This document shows positions 1 to 8,773 of a stretch of DNA of 64,000 nucleotides, piece after piece. The position numbers were made by a program, and so were the translations under genes. The number at the start of each line of letters is the position of its first letter. Position 1 is the stretch's first letter. The stretch lies in NCBI RefSeq assembly GCF_019805165.1, contig NZ_RWIJ01000025.1, positions 33,609-97,608 of the forward strand. Reading direction: 5' to 3'. Source of the stretch: Azospirillum sp. 412522. GTDB lineage: Bacteria > Pseudomonadota > Alphaproteobacteria > Azospirillales > Azospirillaceae. Under the pieces are notes generated by a model that searched no databases, had not been told where the DNA came from, and saw only the letters and a program-made list of their open reading frames with translations.

Positions 1-1401
1 TACCGTCAGATGGGCTATTGGGAGCCGGACTACGAGCCGAAGGACACCGACGTGCTCGCCGTCTTCCGCATCACGCCGCAGGACGGCGTCGATCCGGAGG
101 AAGCGGCGGCGGCCGTCGCCGGCGAAAGCTCCACCGCCACCTGGACCGTGGTGTGGACCGACCGGCTGACAGATTGCGAGCGCTATCGCGCCAAGGCCTT
201 CCGCGTCGATCCGGTGCCCGGCACGCCCGGCCAGTATTTCGCCTACATCGCCTACGAACTCGACCTGTTCGAGGAGGGGTCGATCGCCAACCTCACCGCG
301 TCGATCATCGGCAACGTCTTCGGATTCAAGCCGCTGAAGGGCCTGCGGCTGGAGGACATGCGGATTCCCGTCGCCTATCTCAAGACCTTCCAGGGACCGG
401 CGACCGGCATCGTGGTGGAGCGCGAGCGGCTGAACAATTTCGGCCGGCCGTTGCTGGGCGCGACGATGAAGCCCAAGCTGGGCCTGTCCGGCCGGAATTA
501 CGGCCGCGTGGTGTACGAGGCGCTGAAGGGCGGACTCGACTTCACCAAGGACGACGAGAACATCAACTCCCAGCCCTTCATGCATTGGCGCGACCGCTTC
601 CTCTACTGCATGGAGGGGGTCAACCGCGCCATCGCCGAGACCGGGGAGGTCAAGGGCACCTACCTGAACGTTACCGCCGCCACCATGGAGGACATGTACG
701 AGCGCGCCGAGTTCGCCAAGGAACTAGGCAGCGTCGTCATCATGATCGATCTGGTGATCGGCTACACCGCGATCCAATCGATGGCGAAATGGGCGCGGCG
801 CAACGACATGATCCTGCACCTGCACCGGGCCGGCCATTCCACCTACACCCGGCAGAAGAGCCACGGCGTGTCCTTCCGCGTCATCGCCAAATGGATGCGC
901 ATGGCCGGCGTCGACCACATCCATGCCGGCACCGTCGTCGGCAAGCTGGAGGGCGACCCCAACGTCATCCGCGGAATCTACGACACCTGCCGCGAGACCC
1001 ATGTCCCGCAGAATCTCCAGCACGGCATCTTCTTCGACCAGCCTTGGGCCGGGCTGAAGCGGGTGATGCCGGTGGCGTCGGGCGGCATCCATGCCGGGCA
1101 GATGCACCAGTTGCTGACGTATCTGGGCGAGGACGTCGTCCTGCAGTTCGGCGGCGGCACCATCGGCCATCCCGACGGCATCCAGGCCGGCGCCACCGCC
1201 AACCGCGTCGCGCTGGAGGTGATGGTCAAGGCGCGCAACGAGGGGCGCGACATCTGGAACGAGGGGCCGGAGATCCTGCGCGACGCCGCCCGCTGGTGCG
1301 CGCCGCTGCGTGCGGCTCTCGACACCTGGAAGGACGTCACCTTCGACTACGCCTCGACCGACAGCGTCGATTACGTCCCCACCCCCACCGCGGCGATGTG
1401 A
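1..1401 (+). CDS. cbbL: RuBisCO large subunit, red-type form IC (5' end missing)
   Basis: Carboxylates ribulose-1,5-bisphosphate in the Calvin cycle. The reading frame is open to the window edge and family members carry about 20 more N-terminal residues, so the true start lies upstream; the first internal ATG is at 10. The active-site stretch GGLDFTKDDENIN with the carbamylated lysine is near nucleotides 527-565, and the HLHRAGHSTYTRQ and GGGTIGHPDGIQAGATANR stretches are intact. The sequence matches red-type form IC enzymes (IANLTASIIGNVFGF, GIVVERERL). The downstream CbbX activase also fits the red type. It is the first gene seen in a co-directional cbb operon; its promoter and any cbbR are outside the window. 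Confidence 0.97.
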   Translation, partial: YRQMGYWEPDYEPKDTDVLAVFRITPQDGVDPEEAAAAVAGESSTATWTVVWTDRLTDCERYRAKAFRVDPVPGTPGQYFAYIAYELDLFEEGSIANLTASIIGNVFGFKPLKGLRLEDMRIPVAYLKTFQGPATGIVVERERLNNFGRPLLGATMKPKLGLSGRNYGRVVYEALKGGLDFTKDDENINSQPFMHWRDRFLYCMEGVNRAIAETGEVKGTYLNVTAATMEDMYERAEFAKELGSVVIMIDLVIGYTAIQSMAKWARRNDMILHLHRAGHSTYTRQKSHGVSFRVIAKWMRMAGVDHIHAGTVVGKLEGDPNVIRGIYDTCRETHVPQNLQHGIFFDQPWAGLKRVMPVASGGIHAGQMHQLLTYLGEDVVLQFGGGTIGHPDGIQAGATANRVALEVMVKARNEGRDIWNEGPEILRDAARWCAPLRAALDTWKDVTFDYASTDSVDYVPTPTAAM

Positions 1402-1414
1402 AGGAGCGATTCCC

Positions 1415-1855
1415 ATGCGTTTGACACAGGGCCAGTTCTCCTTCCTGCCGGACCTGACGGACGGAGAGATCACCAAACAGGTGCAATACGCCCTCGACCA
1501 GGGCTGGGCCGTAGCGGTGGAGTTCACCAACGATCCGCACCCGCGCAACAGCTATTGGACGATGTGGGGCAATCCCATGTTCGATCTGCGCGACGCCAAG
1601 GGCGTGATGATGGAGATCGACGCCTGCCGCGCCGCCCATCCCGACCAATATGTCAAGGTGCTCGCCTTCGACAGCTCGCACGGCTTCGAGACGGTGCGCA
1701 TGTCCTACCTGATCAACCGCCCGGCCGAGGAGCCCGGCTTCGAGCTGCTGCGTGCGGAAGGGCCGGGGCGGCGCATCGGCTACACGGTGCGCAGCTATGC
1801 TGCCGGTCGTCCTCCCGGGGAGCGCTATGGCCGGGAGACCCGTCATGGAACGTGA
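1415..1855 (+). CDS. cbbS: RuBisCO small subunit, red-type
   Basis: Small subunit that caps the L8S8 hexadecamer. The protein is 146 residues and opens MRLTQGQFSFLPDLTD, as red-type small subunits do. The C-terminal extension (RIGYTVRSYAAGRPPGERYG) forms the beta-hairpin typical of the red lineage. The ATG at 1415 is chosen because AAGGAG lies 9 bases upstream and it begins 13 bases after the cbbL stop; an upstream in-frame start would overlap cbbL. The 3' end overlaps the next gene by 11 bases, which suggests translational coupling. Confidence 0.96.
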   Translation: MRLTQGQFSFLPDLTDGEITKQVQYALDQGWAVAVEFTNDPHPRNSYWTMWGNPMFDLRDAKGVMMEIDACRAAHPDQYVKVLAFDSSHGFETVRMSYLINRPAEEPGFELLRAEGPGRRIGYTVRSYAAGRPPGERYGRETRHGT

Positions 1856-2585
1856 GCTTGGAGCCGGACATCTCCTCGCCCCTTCGATCCTCTCCGCCGA
1901 CTTCGCCCGGCTGGGCGAGGAGGTGGAGCGGGTGGTGGAGGCCGGATGCGAGGTCATCCATGTCGATGTGATGGACAATCATTACGTCCCCAATCTGACC
2001 ATCGGCCCGCTGGTCTGCGCCGCCATCCGCCCGCGCACCCGCGCCATCATCGACGTGCATCTGATGGTGCGGCCGGTCGATGCGCTGGTGGCGCCGTTCG
2101 CCAAGGCCGGCGCCGACATCATCAGTTTCCACCCCGAGGCATCCGATCATCCCGACCGGACCCTGGCGCTGATCCGCGAGCAGGGCTGCCGCGCCGGTCT
2201 GGCGCTGAATCCGGCGACGCCTCTGACCCATCTCGACCATGTGATGGACCGGCTGGATCTGATTCTCGTCATGTCGGTCAATCCCGGTTTCGGCGGCCAG
2301 TCCTTCATCCCGTCGGCGCTCGACAAGATCGCCGAGGTCCGCCGGCGCATTGACCGCCACCGCGAGCGCGCCGGCCGCGACATCCGGCTGGAGGTCGATG
2401 GTGGGATCAAGCCCGACAACATCCGCGCCGTCGCCGATGCCGGGGCCGACCTCCTCGTCGCCGGCTCCGCCATCTTCGGTGCGCCCGACGCTGATGGCGG
2501 CTATCGCGGCGTGGTCGGCCGCATGCTTGCCGCGTTGACTGCGGCCCCGGCGGAGTTGGCCGCACCGGAATGGAGGGCGGCATGA
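1845..2585 (+). CDS. cbbE: ribulose-phosphate 3-epimerase
   Basis: Interconverts ribulose 5-phosphate and xylulose 5-phosphate, regenerating RuBisCO substrate. The 246-residue TIM barrel begins with LAPSILSADFARLG, has the metal-binding HVDVMDNHYVPNLTIGP and DVHLMVRP motifs, MSVNPGFGGQSFIP near residue 145, and VDGGIKPDN near residue 185. The ATG at 1845 overlaps the end of cbbS by 11 bases; a longer frame from 1752 would overlap cbbS much more and begins with a non-homologous extension. The stop overlaps the cbbX start as ATGA. The location argues for cbbE rather than a housekeeping rpe. Confidence 0.95.
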   Translation: MERELGAGHLLAPSILSADFARLGEEVERVVEAGCEVIHVDVMDNHYVPNLTIGPLVCAAIRPRTRAIIDVHLMVRPVDALVAPFAKAGADIISFHPEASDHPDRTLALIREQGCRAGLALNPATPLTHLDHVMDRLDLILVMSVNPGFGGQSFIPSALDKIAEVRRRIDRHRERAGRDIRLEVDGGIKPDNIRAVADAGADLLVAGSAIFGAPDADGGYRGVVGRMLAALTAAPAELAAPEWRAA

Positions 2586-3502
2586 GCGAGACGGCCGACC
2601 TGCTCGATCCCGAAGCCAGCGACCGGACATCCGACCGTCAACTGATCGACCTCGATGCGCTCTACCGCGAGTCCGGCATCGGCGGCATGCTGGCGGGCAT
2701 GGACCGTGAGCTGGTCGGGCTGGTGCCGGTGAAGACCCGCATCCGCGAGATCGCCGCTCTGCTGCTGGTGGAGCGCGCCCGCCGCAGCATTGGCCTTCGG
2801 GCAGAACCGCCGTCGCTGCACATGTGCTTCACCGGAAATCCCGGCACCGGCAAGACGACGGTTGCCCGCCGCATGGCCGGGCTTCTCCATGGGCTGGGCT
2901 ATATCCGGCGCGATCATGTGGTCAGCGTCACCCGCGACGATCTGGTCGGGCAGTATATCGGCCACACGGCACCCAAGACGAAGGAGGTGTTGAAGCGTGC
3001 CATGGGCGGCGTGCTGTTCATCGACGAGGCCTATTACCTCTACCGGCCGGAAAACGAGCGCGACTACGGCCAGGAGGCTATCGAAATCCTGCTCCAGGTG
3101 ATGGAGGACAACCGCGACGACCTCGTGGTGATTCTCGCCGGCTACCGCGACCGCATGGAGGTCTTCTTCCGCTCCAATCCCGGCATGGCGTCGCGGATTG
3201 CCCACCATGTCGATTTCCCCGACTACGAGGCGGACGAGTTGCTGGAGATCGCCCGGCTGCTGGCGGCGGGCATGCAGTACCGCCTGGCGCCGGAGGCCGA
3301 GCGGGCGATGGCCGACTACATCCTCCGCCGCATGGTCCAACCGCGCTTCGCCAACGCCCGCTCCATCCGCAACGCGCTGGACCGCGCGCGCCTGCGGCAG
3401 GCCAACCGCCTGTTCGAAGCGCGCAGCAGCGCCATCGGCGCCACCGACCTGCTGACCATCGCCGAGGAGGACATCCGCCGGAGCCGCGTCTTCACACAAT
3501 AG
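2582..3502 (+). CDS. cbbX: red-type RuBisCO activase CbbX (AAA+ ATPase)
   Basis: Hexameric AAA+ motor that remodels inhibited red-type RuBisCO by pulling on the CbbL C-terminus. The protein is 306 residues. Walker A GNPGTGKTT is at residues 85-93, Walker B-like VLFIDEAYYLYRPEN at about 142-156, sensor-1 region VVILAGYRDRM at about 181-191, and the arginine-rich sensor-2 segment RFANARSIRNALDRARLRQ near 257-275. The start at 2582 overlaps the cbbE stop (ATGA); an ATG at 2570 would add four residues. Its position directly after cbbLS-cbbE supports the assignment. Confidence 0.95.
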   Translation: MSETADLLDPEASDRTSDRQLIDLDALYRESGIGGMLAGMDRELVGLVPVKTRIREIAALLLVERARRSIGLRAEPPSLHMCFTGNPGTGKTTVARRMAGLLHGLGYIRRDHVVSVTRDDLVGQYIGHTAPKTKEVLKRAMGGVLFIDEAYYLYRPENERDYGQEAIEILLQVMEDNRDDLVVILAGYRDRMEVFFRSNPGMASRIAHHVDFPDYEADELLEIARLLAAGMQYRLAPEAERAMADYILRRMVQPRFANARSIRNALDRARLRQANRLFEARSSAIGATDLLTIAEEDIRRSRVFTQ

Positions 3503-3520
3503 GCCGGCAACAAGCCGGCC
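3502..3520 (+). other. stem-loop between cbbX and cbbF
   Basis: A perfect 7-bp inverted repeat, GGCCGGC / GCCGGCC with an AACAA loop, starts on the last base of the cbbX stop codon and ends 27 bases before the cbbF start. No T-run follows, so a processing, attenuation or mRNA-stability element is more likely than a complete terminator. Confidence 0.5.
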
Positions 3521-3547
3521 GTGCAAAACACGAGAGAGGGGGAACCG

Positions 3548-4660
3548 ATGCCGCACCGTCACACGACCTTCAGCAAATTCATCATCGAGGACCAGCGCCG
3601 CCGCGGCGGAGCCGACACCGACCTGACCGCCCTGCTCAACGACGTGCAGACCGCGTGCAAGTTCATTGCCAGCGCCGCCGCCCGCGGATCGCTGAAGCCG
3701 GGGGCCGGCCAAACCGCCGTTCCCGTCCCCGAACCCGGCGTCAACGTCCATGGCGAGACGCAGAAGCCGCTGGACCTGATCGCCAACGAGATCATGCTGC
3801 GCACCTGCGAGTATGGCGGCAAGCTCTGCGGCATGGCGTCGGAGGAGATGGAGGAGCCCTACCGCATTCCCCGCGAGTATCCGCGCGGCCGTTATCTGCT
3901 GGCCTTCGATCCGCTGGACGGCTCGTCGAACGTGGACGTCAACCTGACGGTCGGCACCATCTTTTCCATTCTCAAGGCGCCGGACGGCGTGGACGAGCCG
4001 GAGGTCGAGCATTTCCTCCAGCCCGGCACCCAGCAGGTGGCGGCCGGCTTCGCCCTCTACGGCCCCGCCGACATGATCATCGCCACCTTCGGCGAAGGGG
4101 TGCACGGCTTCACGCTCGACCGCGAGATCGGTGCTTATACCCTGACGCACCCGGACATGCGCATCCCCGATCATGTCTGCGAGTTCGCCATCAACAGCTC
4201 CAACGCCCGCTTCTGGGAACCGCCGGTGCGCATGTATGTCGAGGAGTGCATCAAGGGCAGTTCCGGCCCGCGCGAGGCGGACTTCAACATGCGCTGGATC
4301 GCGTCGCTGGTGGCGGAAGTCTACCGCATCCTGATCCGCGGCGGCGTCTTCCTCTATCCGCGCGACGCCCGTCCCACTCACAAGCCGGGCCGGCTGCGCC
4401 TTCTGTACGAGGCGAACCCCATCGCCATGCTGGTGGAGCAGGCGGGCGGGGCGGCCAGCACCGGTCGGCAGCGCATCCTCGACATCAAGCCGCTGGCCCT
4501 GCACCAGCGCGTGCCGGTGATCCTGGGATCGAAGGCGGAGGTCGAACGTCTGGTCGCCTACCACGCCGCCTACGACCGGGGGGAGGAACTGTCCTTCCAC
4601 GCGCCGCTGTTCGGCAGCCGGTCGCTGTTCCTGGCCTCGGAAACCGCTGCACTCGGCTGA
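3548..4660 (+). CDS. cbbF: class I fructose-1,6-bisphosphatase / sedoheptulose-1,7-bisphosphatase
   Basis: Removes the 1-phosphate from fructose-1,6-bisphosphate and, in Calvin operons, usually from sedoheptulose-1,7-bisphosphate. The protein is 370 residues. The class I metal and substrate motifs are present: LLAFDPLDGSSNVDVN near residues 116-131 and GGVFLYPRD near 264-272, with the EANPIAMLVEQAGGAAS segment after it. The ATG at 3548 follows a purine-rich GAGAGAGGGGGAA ribosome site; an in-frame ATG at 3521 would precede that site and is rejected. It lies between cbbX and cbbP, the usual order in alphaproteobacterial cbb operons. Confidence 0.95.
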   Translation: MPHRHTTFSKFIIEDQRRRGGADTDLTALLNDVQTACKFIASAAARGSLKPGAGQTAVPVPEPGVNVHGETQKPLDLIANEIMLRTCEYGGKLCGMASEEMEEPYRIPREYPRGRYLLAFDPLDGSSNVDVNLTVGTIFSILKAPDGVDEPEVEHFLQPGTQQVAAGFALYGPADMIIATFGEGVHGFTLDREIGAYTLTHPDMRIPDHVCEFAINSSNARFWEPPVRMYVEECIKGSSGPREADFNMRWIASLVAEVYRILIRGGVFLYPRDARPTHKPGRLRLLYEANPIAMLVEQAGGAASTGRQRILDIKPLALHQRVPVILGSKAEVERLVAYHAAYDRGEELSFHAPLFGSRSLFLASETAALG

Positions 4661-4674
4661 AGGAGGAGGATGCC

Positions 4675-5550
4675 ATGTCGGCCCGTCACCCGATCATCGT
4701 CGTCACCGGTTCCTCCGGCGCCGGCACGACCACCGTCACCCGCACCTTCCAGCAGATCTTCCGCCGGGAGGGCATCGCCGCCGCCATCGTCGAAGGCGAC
4801 AGCTTCCACCGCTACGACCGCCGCGAGATGCGCGCCAAGGTCGCCGAGGCGCAGGAGGAACCCCATTCGACCTTCAGCCATTTTGGTCCCGACGCCAACC
4901 TGTTCGAGGAGTTGGACGACCTGTTCCGCAGCTATGGCGAGACCGGCGGCGGCCGGACCCGCCGGTATCTGCATGACGAGAAGGAGGCCGGCCCCTACGG
5001 CCAGGACCCCGGCACCTTCACCCCGTGGGAGGAGATCGAACCCGGGACCGACCTGCTGTTCTACGAGGGCCTGCACGGCTGCGTGCGCACCGACCGGGTT
5101 GACCTCGCCCGCCACGCCGACCTGAAGATCGGCGTCGTTCCCATCGTCAACCTCGAATGGATCCAGAAGATCCACCGCGACCGCAACATGCGCGGCTATT
5201 CGGAGGAGGCCATCGTCGACACCATCCTGCGGCGCATGCCCGACTACGTGAAATACATCTGCCCGCAGTTCAGCAGCACCGACGTGAATTTCCAGCGCGT
5301 ACCGACGGTGGACACCAGCAACCCCTTCGTCGCCCGCGATATCCCGACGTCCGACGAAAGCATGCTGGTCATCCGCTTCACCCGGCCGAAGGGCATCGAT
5401 TTTCCCTATCTGCTGTCGATGCTGAAGGACAGCTTCATGACCCGGCCCAACACCATCGTCTGTCCGGGCGACAAGATGGCTTTGGCGATGCAGCTGATCT
5501 TCACGCCGATGATCTGGCAACTGGCCGACCGCAAGAAGAAGGCGTTCTGA
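4675..5550 (+). CDS. cbbP: phosphoribulokinase
   Basis: Phosphorylates ribulose 5-phosphate to the RuBisCO substrate; a signature Calvin-cycle enzyme. The 291-residue protein has the P-loop GSSGAGTTTV at about residues 12-21, which lacks the usual P-loop lysine as in bacterial PRK. It also has the EGDSFHRYDR substrate motif at about 40-49 and the FYEGLHG Walker B-type motif near 128. AAGGAGGAGG precedes the ATG closely. It is 14 bases after the cbbF stop in the same operon. Its length fits the bacterial octameric class I enzyme. Confidence 0.96.
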   Translation: MSARHPIIVVTGSSGAGTTTVTRTFQQIFRREGIAAAIVEGDSFHRYDRREMRAKVAEAQEEPHSTFSHFGPDANLFEELDDLFRSYGETGGGRTRRYLHDEKEAGPYGQDPGTFTPWEEIEPGTDLLFYEGLHGCVRTDRVDLARHADLKIGVVPIVNLEWIQKIHRDRNMRGYSEEAIVDTILRRMPDYVKYICPQFSSTDVNFQRVPTVDTSNPFVARDIPTSDESMLVIRFTRPKGIDFPYLLSMLKDSFMTRPNTIVCPGDKMALAMQLIFTPMIWQLADRKKKAF

Positions 5551-5587
5551 GGAGCGCTGAAAGCCAAAATCGGGGAGGACACCGACC

Positions 5588-7639
5588 ATGGATGCATCCG
5601 TCACCGCGGCCGTCGAGGTCCGCGAACAGGACCGGCTTGCCTTGCCGCCCGACACGCCTGACCACGGCTCCGGTCGCCGCATGCTGGCGAATGCGCTGCG
5701 CGTGCTCGCCATCGATGCGGTGGAGGCGGCGAATTCCGGCCATCCCGGCATGCCGATGGGCATGGCCGACATCGCCGAGGCGCTCTGGCGCCGCCATCTG
5801 CACCACAATCCGGCCGACCCGCGCTGGCCCGACCGCGACCGCTTCGTGCTGTCGAACGGGCATGGCTCCATGCTGCTCTACGCCCTGCTGTACCTGACCG
5901 GCTACGACCTGCCGATGGACGAGCTGCGGCGCTTCCGTCAGCTCGGCTCGCGCACGCCGGGGCATCCCGAAGTGGGCGTCACGCCGGGGGTGGAGACGAC
6001 CACCGGTCCGTTGGGACAGGGCCTCGCCAATGCCGTCGGCATGGCGCTGGCCGAACGGTTGCTGGCGGCCGAATTCAACCGGCCGGGTCACCGGATCGTT
6101 GATCATCGCACCTTCTGCTTCGTCGGCGATGGCTGCCTGATGGAGGGGATCAGCCACGAGGCCTGCTCGTTGGCCGGCACGCTGGGGCTTGAAAAGCTGG
6201 TTGTCTTCTACGACGACAACGGCATTTCCATCGACGGTCCCGTCACCGGCTGGTTCGCCGACGACACCCCTGGGCGGTTCGAGGCCTATGGCTGGCGGGT
6301 GCTCCGCGAGGTCGATGGCCATGATGCCTACGCGCTGGACGCCGCCATCGACGAGGCGCTGACCCCCTGCGGCAAGCCGACGCTGGTCTGCTGCCGGACG
6401 GTGATCGGCTACGGCTCGCCCAACCGGGCCGGATCGGCGGAGGTGCATGGCGCACCGCTGGGAGCCGCCGAGGTTGCGGCCACCAGGGCCGCACTCGGAT
6501 GGAATGCTCCCCCCTTCGACCTTCCGGCGGAGGTGCGAGGCGGCTGGGATGCCCGGCGGCGTGGCGCGGCGATGCAGGGCGGCTGGCAAGCTCGCTTCGA
6601 CGCCTATGCCGATGCCCACCCGCAGGCCGCCGCCGAATTCCTGCGGCGCATGCGAGGCGAGTTGCCGCAGAGCTTTCCCGAGGCGGCCGACGCATGGATC
6701 GCCGCCGTCACGGAGCGGGCGGAGCCGATGGCGACGCGGAAGGCATCCCAGCAGGCCATCCAGGCGCTGGCGGGCCTGCTGCCGGAACTGCTGGGCGGAT
6801 CGGCCGACCTGACCGGCTCCAATCTCACCGATTGGCCGGGGAGCGGCGGGCGCCACCTCCATTACGGCGTGCGGGAGTTCGGCATGGCCGCGGTGATGAA
6901 CGGCATGGCGCTACATGGTGGATTTCTGCCTTTCGGCGGTACTTTCCTTGCCTTCTCCGACTATGCCCGCAACGGCTTGCGGCTGTCGGCGCTGATGGGG
7001 CTGAGGGTCGTCTACGTCTTCACCCATGACGGCATCGGCCTGGGCGAGGACGGCCCAACCCACCAGCCAGTCGAGCATGCCGCCAGCCTGCGTTTGATGC
7101 CGGACCTCGACGTCTGGCGGCCCTGCGATGCCCTGGAAACTGCCGTCGCATGGCGAACTGCGGTCGAGCGGGCGGATGGGCCGACCGCATTGCTTCTGTC
7201 ACGCCAGTCACTTCCCGCTCAACTCCGGACCGACTGTGTTCGCGATGTTGCTCGTGGTGGCTATGTGCTGGCCGATGACGGGCGCCCCGACGTGGTGCTG
7301 ATCGCCACCGGGTCGGAGGTGCCCGTCGCGATGGAGGCACGTCGTCTGCTCGCCGGCCGGAGCATATCCGCCCGTGTCGTTTCCATGCCTTGCTGCGAGA
7401 TCTTCGAGCGGCAGGACCCGGCATGGCGCTGCGCGGTACTGCCGGCCGGCATTCCCCGGTTGGCGGTGGAGGCTGGGGCAACCGGCTTGTGGCGCGCTTA
7501 TGTTGGACTGGACGGCGATGTGGTCGGTCTCGACCGCTATGGCGAGTCTGCTCCCGCCCCCGACCTCTACCGCCATTTCGGCATCACTGCAGACGCGGTG
7601 GCGGATCGCGCCCGGCGTCTCTGCTCCAGCCAGTCCTGA
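5588..7639 (+). CDS. cbbT: transketolase
   Basis: Thiamine-diphosphate enzyme that transfers two-carbon units in Calvin-cycle regeneration. The protein is 683 residues. ANSGHPGMPMGMADIAEALW is near residues 47-66, the ThDP motif GDGCLMEGISHE near 180, and the pyrimidine-binding domain with REFGMAAVMNGMALHGGF near 430. The C-terminal domain includes VVLIATGSEV. GGGGAGGA lies 10 bases before the ATG. A 25-residue N-terminal extension before the conserved core is unremarkable. It is between cbbP and cbbA. Confidence 0.95.
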   Translation: MDASVTAAVEVREQDRLALPPDTPDHGSGRRMLANALRVLAIDAVEAANSGHPGMPMGMADIAEALWRRHLHHNPADPRWPDRDRFVLSNGHGSMLLYALLYLTGYDLPMDELRRFRQLGSRTPGHPEVGVTPGVETTTGPLGQGLANAVGMALAERLLAAEFNRPGHRIVDHRTFCFVGDGCLMEGISHEACSLAGTLGLEKLVVFYDDNGISIDGPVTGWFADDTPGRFEAYGWRVLREVDGHDAYALDAAIDEALTPCGKPTLVCCRTVIGYGSPNRAGSAEVHGAPLGAAEVAATRAALGWNAPPFDLPAEVRGGWDARRRGAAMQGGWQARFDAYADAHPQAAAEFLRRMRGELPQSFPEAADAWIAAVTERAEPMATRKASQQAIQALAGLLPELLGGSADLTGSNLTDWPGSGGRHLHYGVREFGMAAVMNGMALHGGFLPFGGTFLAFSDYARNGLRLSALMGLRVVYVFTHDGIGLGEDGPTHQPVEHAASLRLMPDLDVWRPCDALETAVAWRTAVERADGPTALLLSRQSLPAQLRTDCVRDVARGGYVLADDGRPDVVLIATGSEVPVAMEARRLLAGRSISARVVSMPCCEIFERQDPAWRCAVLPAGIPRLAVEAGATGLWRAYVGLDGDVVGLDRYGESAPAPDLYRHFGITADAVADRARRLCSSQS

Positions 7640-7670
7640 ATTCCCCATCCTGAACCGGAGACCTCCCGCG

Positions 7671-8762
7671 ATGGCACTGATCTCCCTGCGACAGCTCCTC
7701 GACCACGCGGCCGAGCATGACTATGGCGTGCCGGCCTTCAACATCAACAATATGGAACAGATCCAGGCGATCATGCAGGCGGCGGACGACTGCGCCAGCC
7801 CGGTGATCCTCCAGGCCTCCGCCGGTGCGCGCAAATATGCCGGCGAGCCGTTCCTGCGTCACATGGTGCAGGCGGCCGTGGAGATGTGGCCGCACATCCC
7901 CGTCTGCCTGCACCAGGACCATGGCGCCAGCCCGGCCGTCTGCCAGCAGGCGATCCGCTCCGGCTTCACCAGCGTGATGATGGACGGCTCGCTGCTGGAC
8001 GACATGAAGACGCCGGCCGGCTACGACTACAACATCCGCGTCACCCGGCAGGTTGTTGAGCAGGCGCACGCCGTCGGCGTGTCGGTGGAGGGCGAACTGG
8101 GCTGCCTCGGCTCGCTGGAGACCGGCCGGGCAGGGGAGGAGGACGGCTCCGGCGCAGCCGGCATGCTGTCGCGCGACCAGTTGCTGACCGATCCGGATCA
8201 GGCGGCGGACTTCGTGGCGCGGACGGGGGTGGACGCGCTCGCCATCGCCATCGGCACCAGCCACGGCGCCTACAAGTTCAGCCGCCGTCCGGACGGCGAG
8301 GTGCTGGCCATCGACCGTGTCCGCGCCATCCACGACCGCATCCCCGACACCCATCTGGTGATGCACGGCTCCTCCAGCGTGCCGCAGGAGTGGCTGGAGA
8401 TCATCCGCGCCCATGGCGGCAGCATCCGTGAGACCTATGGTGTCCCGGTCGAGGAAATCCGCGAGGGCATCCGCAACGGCGTGCGCAAGGTCAACATCGA
8501 CACCGACATCCGCCTCGCCATGAGCGGCAGCCTGCGCCGCGCGATGATGACGCGGCCCGAGGAGTTCGACCCGCGCAAGTTCCTGGCCGAGGCGACCAGC
8601 GCCGCCCGCGCCCTGTGCCGAGTCCGGTTCGAGGCCTTCGGATCGGCCGGGCAGGCCGACCGGATCGCTCCACTGCCGCTGGAGCGCATGGCCGCCCGTG
8701 CCGCGGCGCTGGAATTCGCGGCGATGGCACGGCGGTCGCCGGGAGTGATGGTCCCGGGCTGA
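7671..8762 (+). CDS. cbbA: class II fructose-1,6-bisphosphate aldolase
   Basis: Zinc aldolase condensing triose phosphates to fructose-1,6-bisphosphate, and in Calvin operons also to sedoheptulose-1,7-bisphosphate. The 363-residue protein starts MALISLRQLLDHAAEHDYGVPAFNIN. Class II features are visible: CLHQDHGASP near residue 80, SVEGELGCLGSLE near 139, and IGTSHGAYKF near 195. MHGSSSVPQEW is near 230 and KVNIDTDIRLA near 272. The ATG at 7671 fits the family N-terminus; the upstream extension of the frame overlaps cbbT and is rejected. CCGGAGACC upstream provides the ribosome site. Confidence 0.95.
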   Translation: MALISLRQLLDHAAEHDYGVPAFNINNMEQIQAIMQAADDCASPVILQASAGARKYAGEPFLRHMVQAAVEMWPHIPVCLHQDHGASPAVCQQAIRSGFTSVMMDGSLLDDMKTPAGYDYNIRVTRQVVEQAHAVGVSVEGELGCLGSLETGRAGEEDGSGAAGMLSRDQLLTDPDQAADFVARTGVDALAIAIGTSHGAYKFSRRPDGEVLAIDRVRAIHDRIPDTHLVMHGSSSVPQEWLEIIRAHGGSIRETYGVPVEEIREGIRNGVRKVNIDTDIRLAMSGSLRRAMMTRPEEFDPRKFLAEATSAARALCRVRFEAFGSAGQADRIAPLPLERMAARAAALEFAAMARRSPGVMVPG

Positions 8763-8773
8763 GGGAGGGGGGA

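Noticed and set aside
2501..4600. A 699-codon open frame on the minus strand opposite cbbX/cbbF
   Set aside because: It is antisense to well-conserved genes and its sequence is low-complexity and arginine/aspartate-rich; long antisense frames are expected at this GC content.
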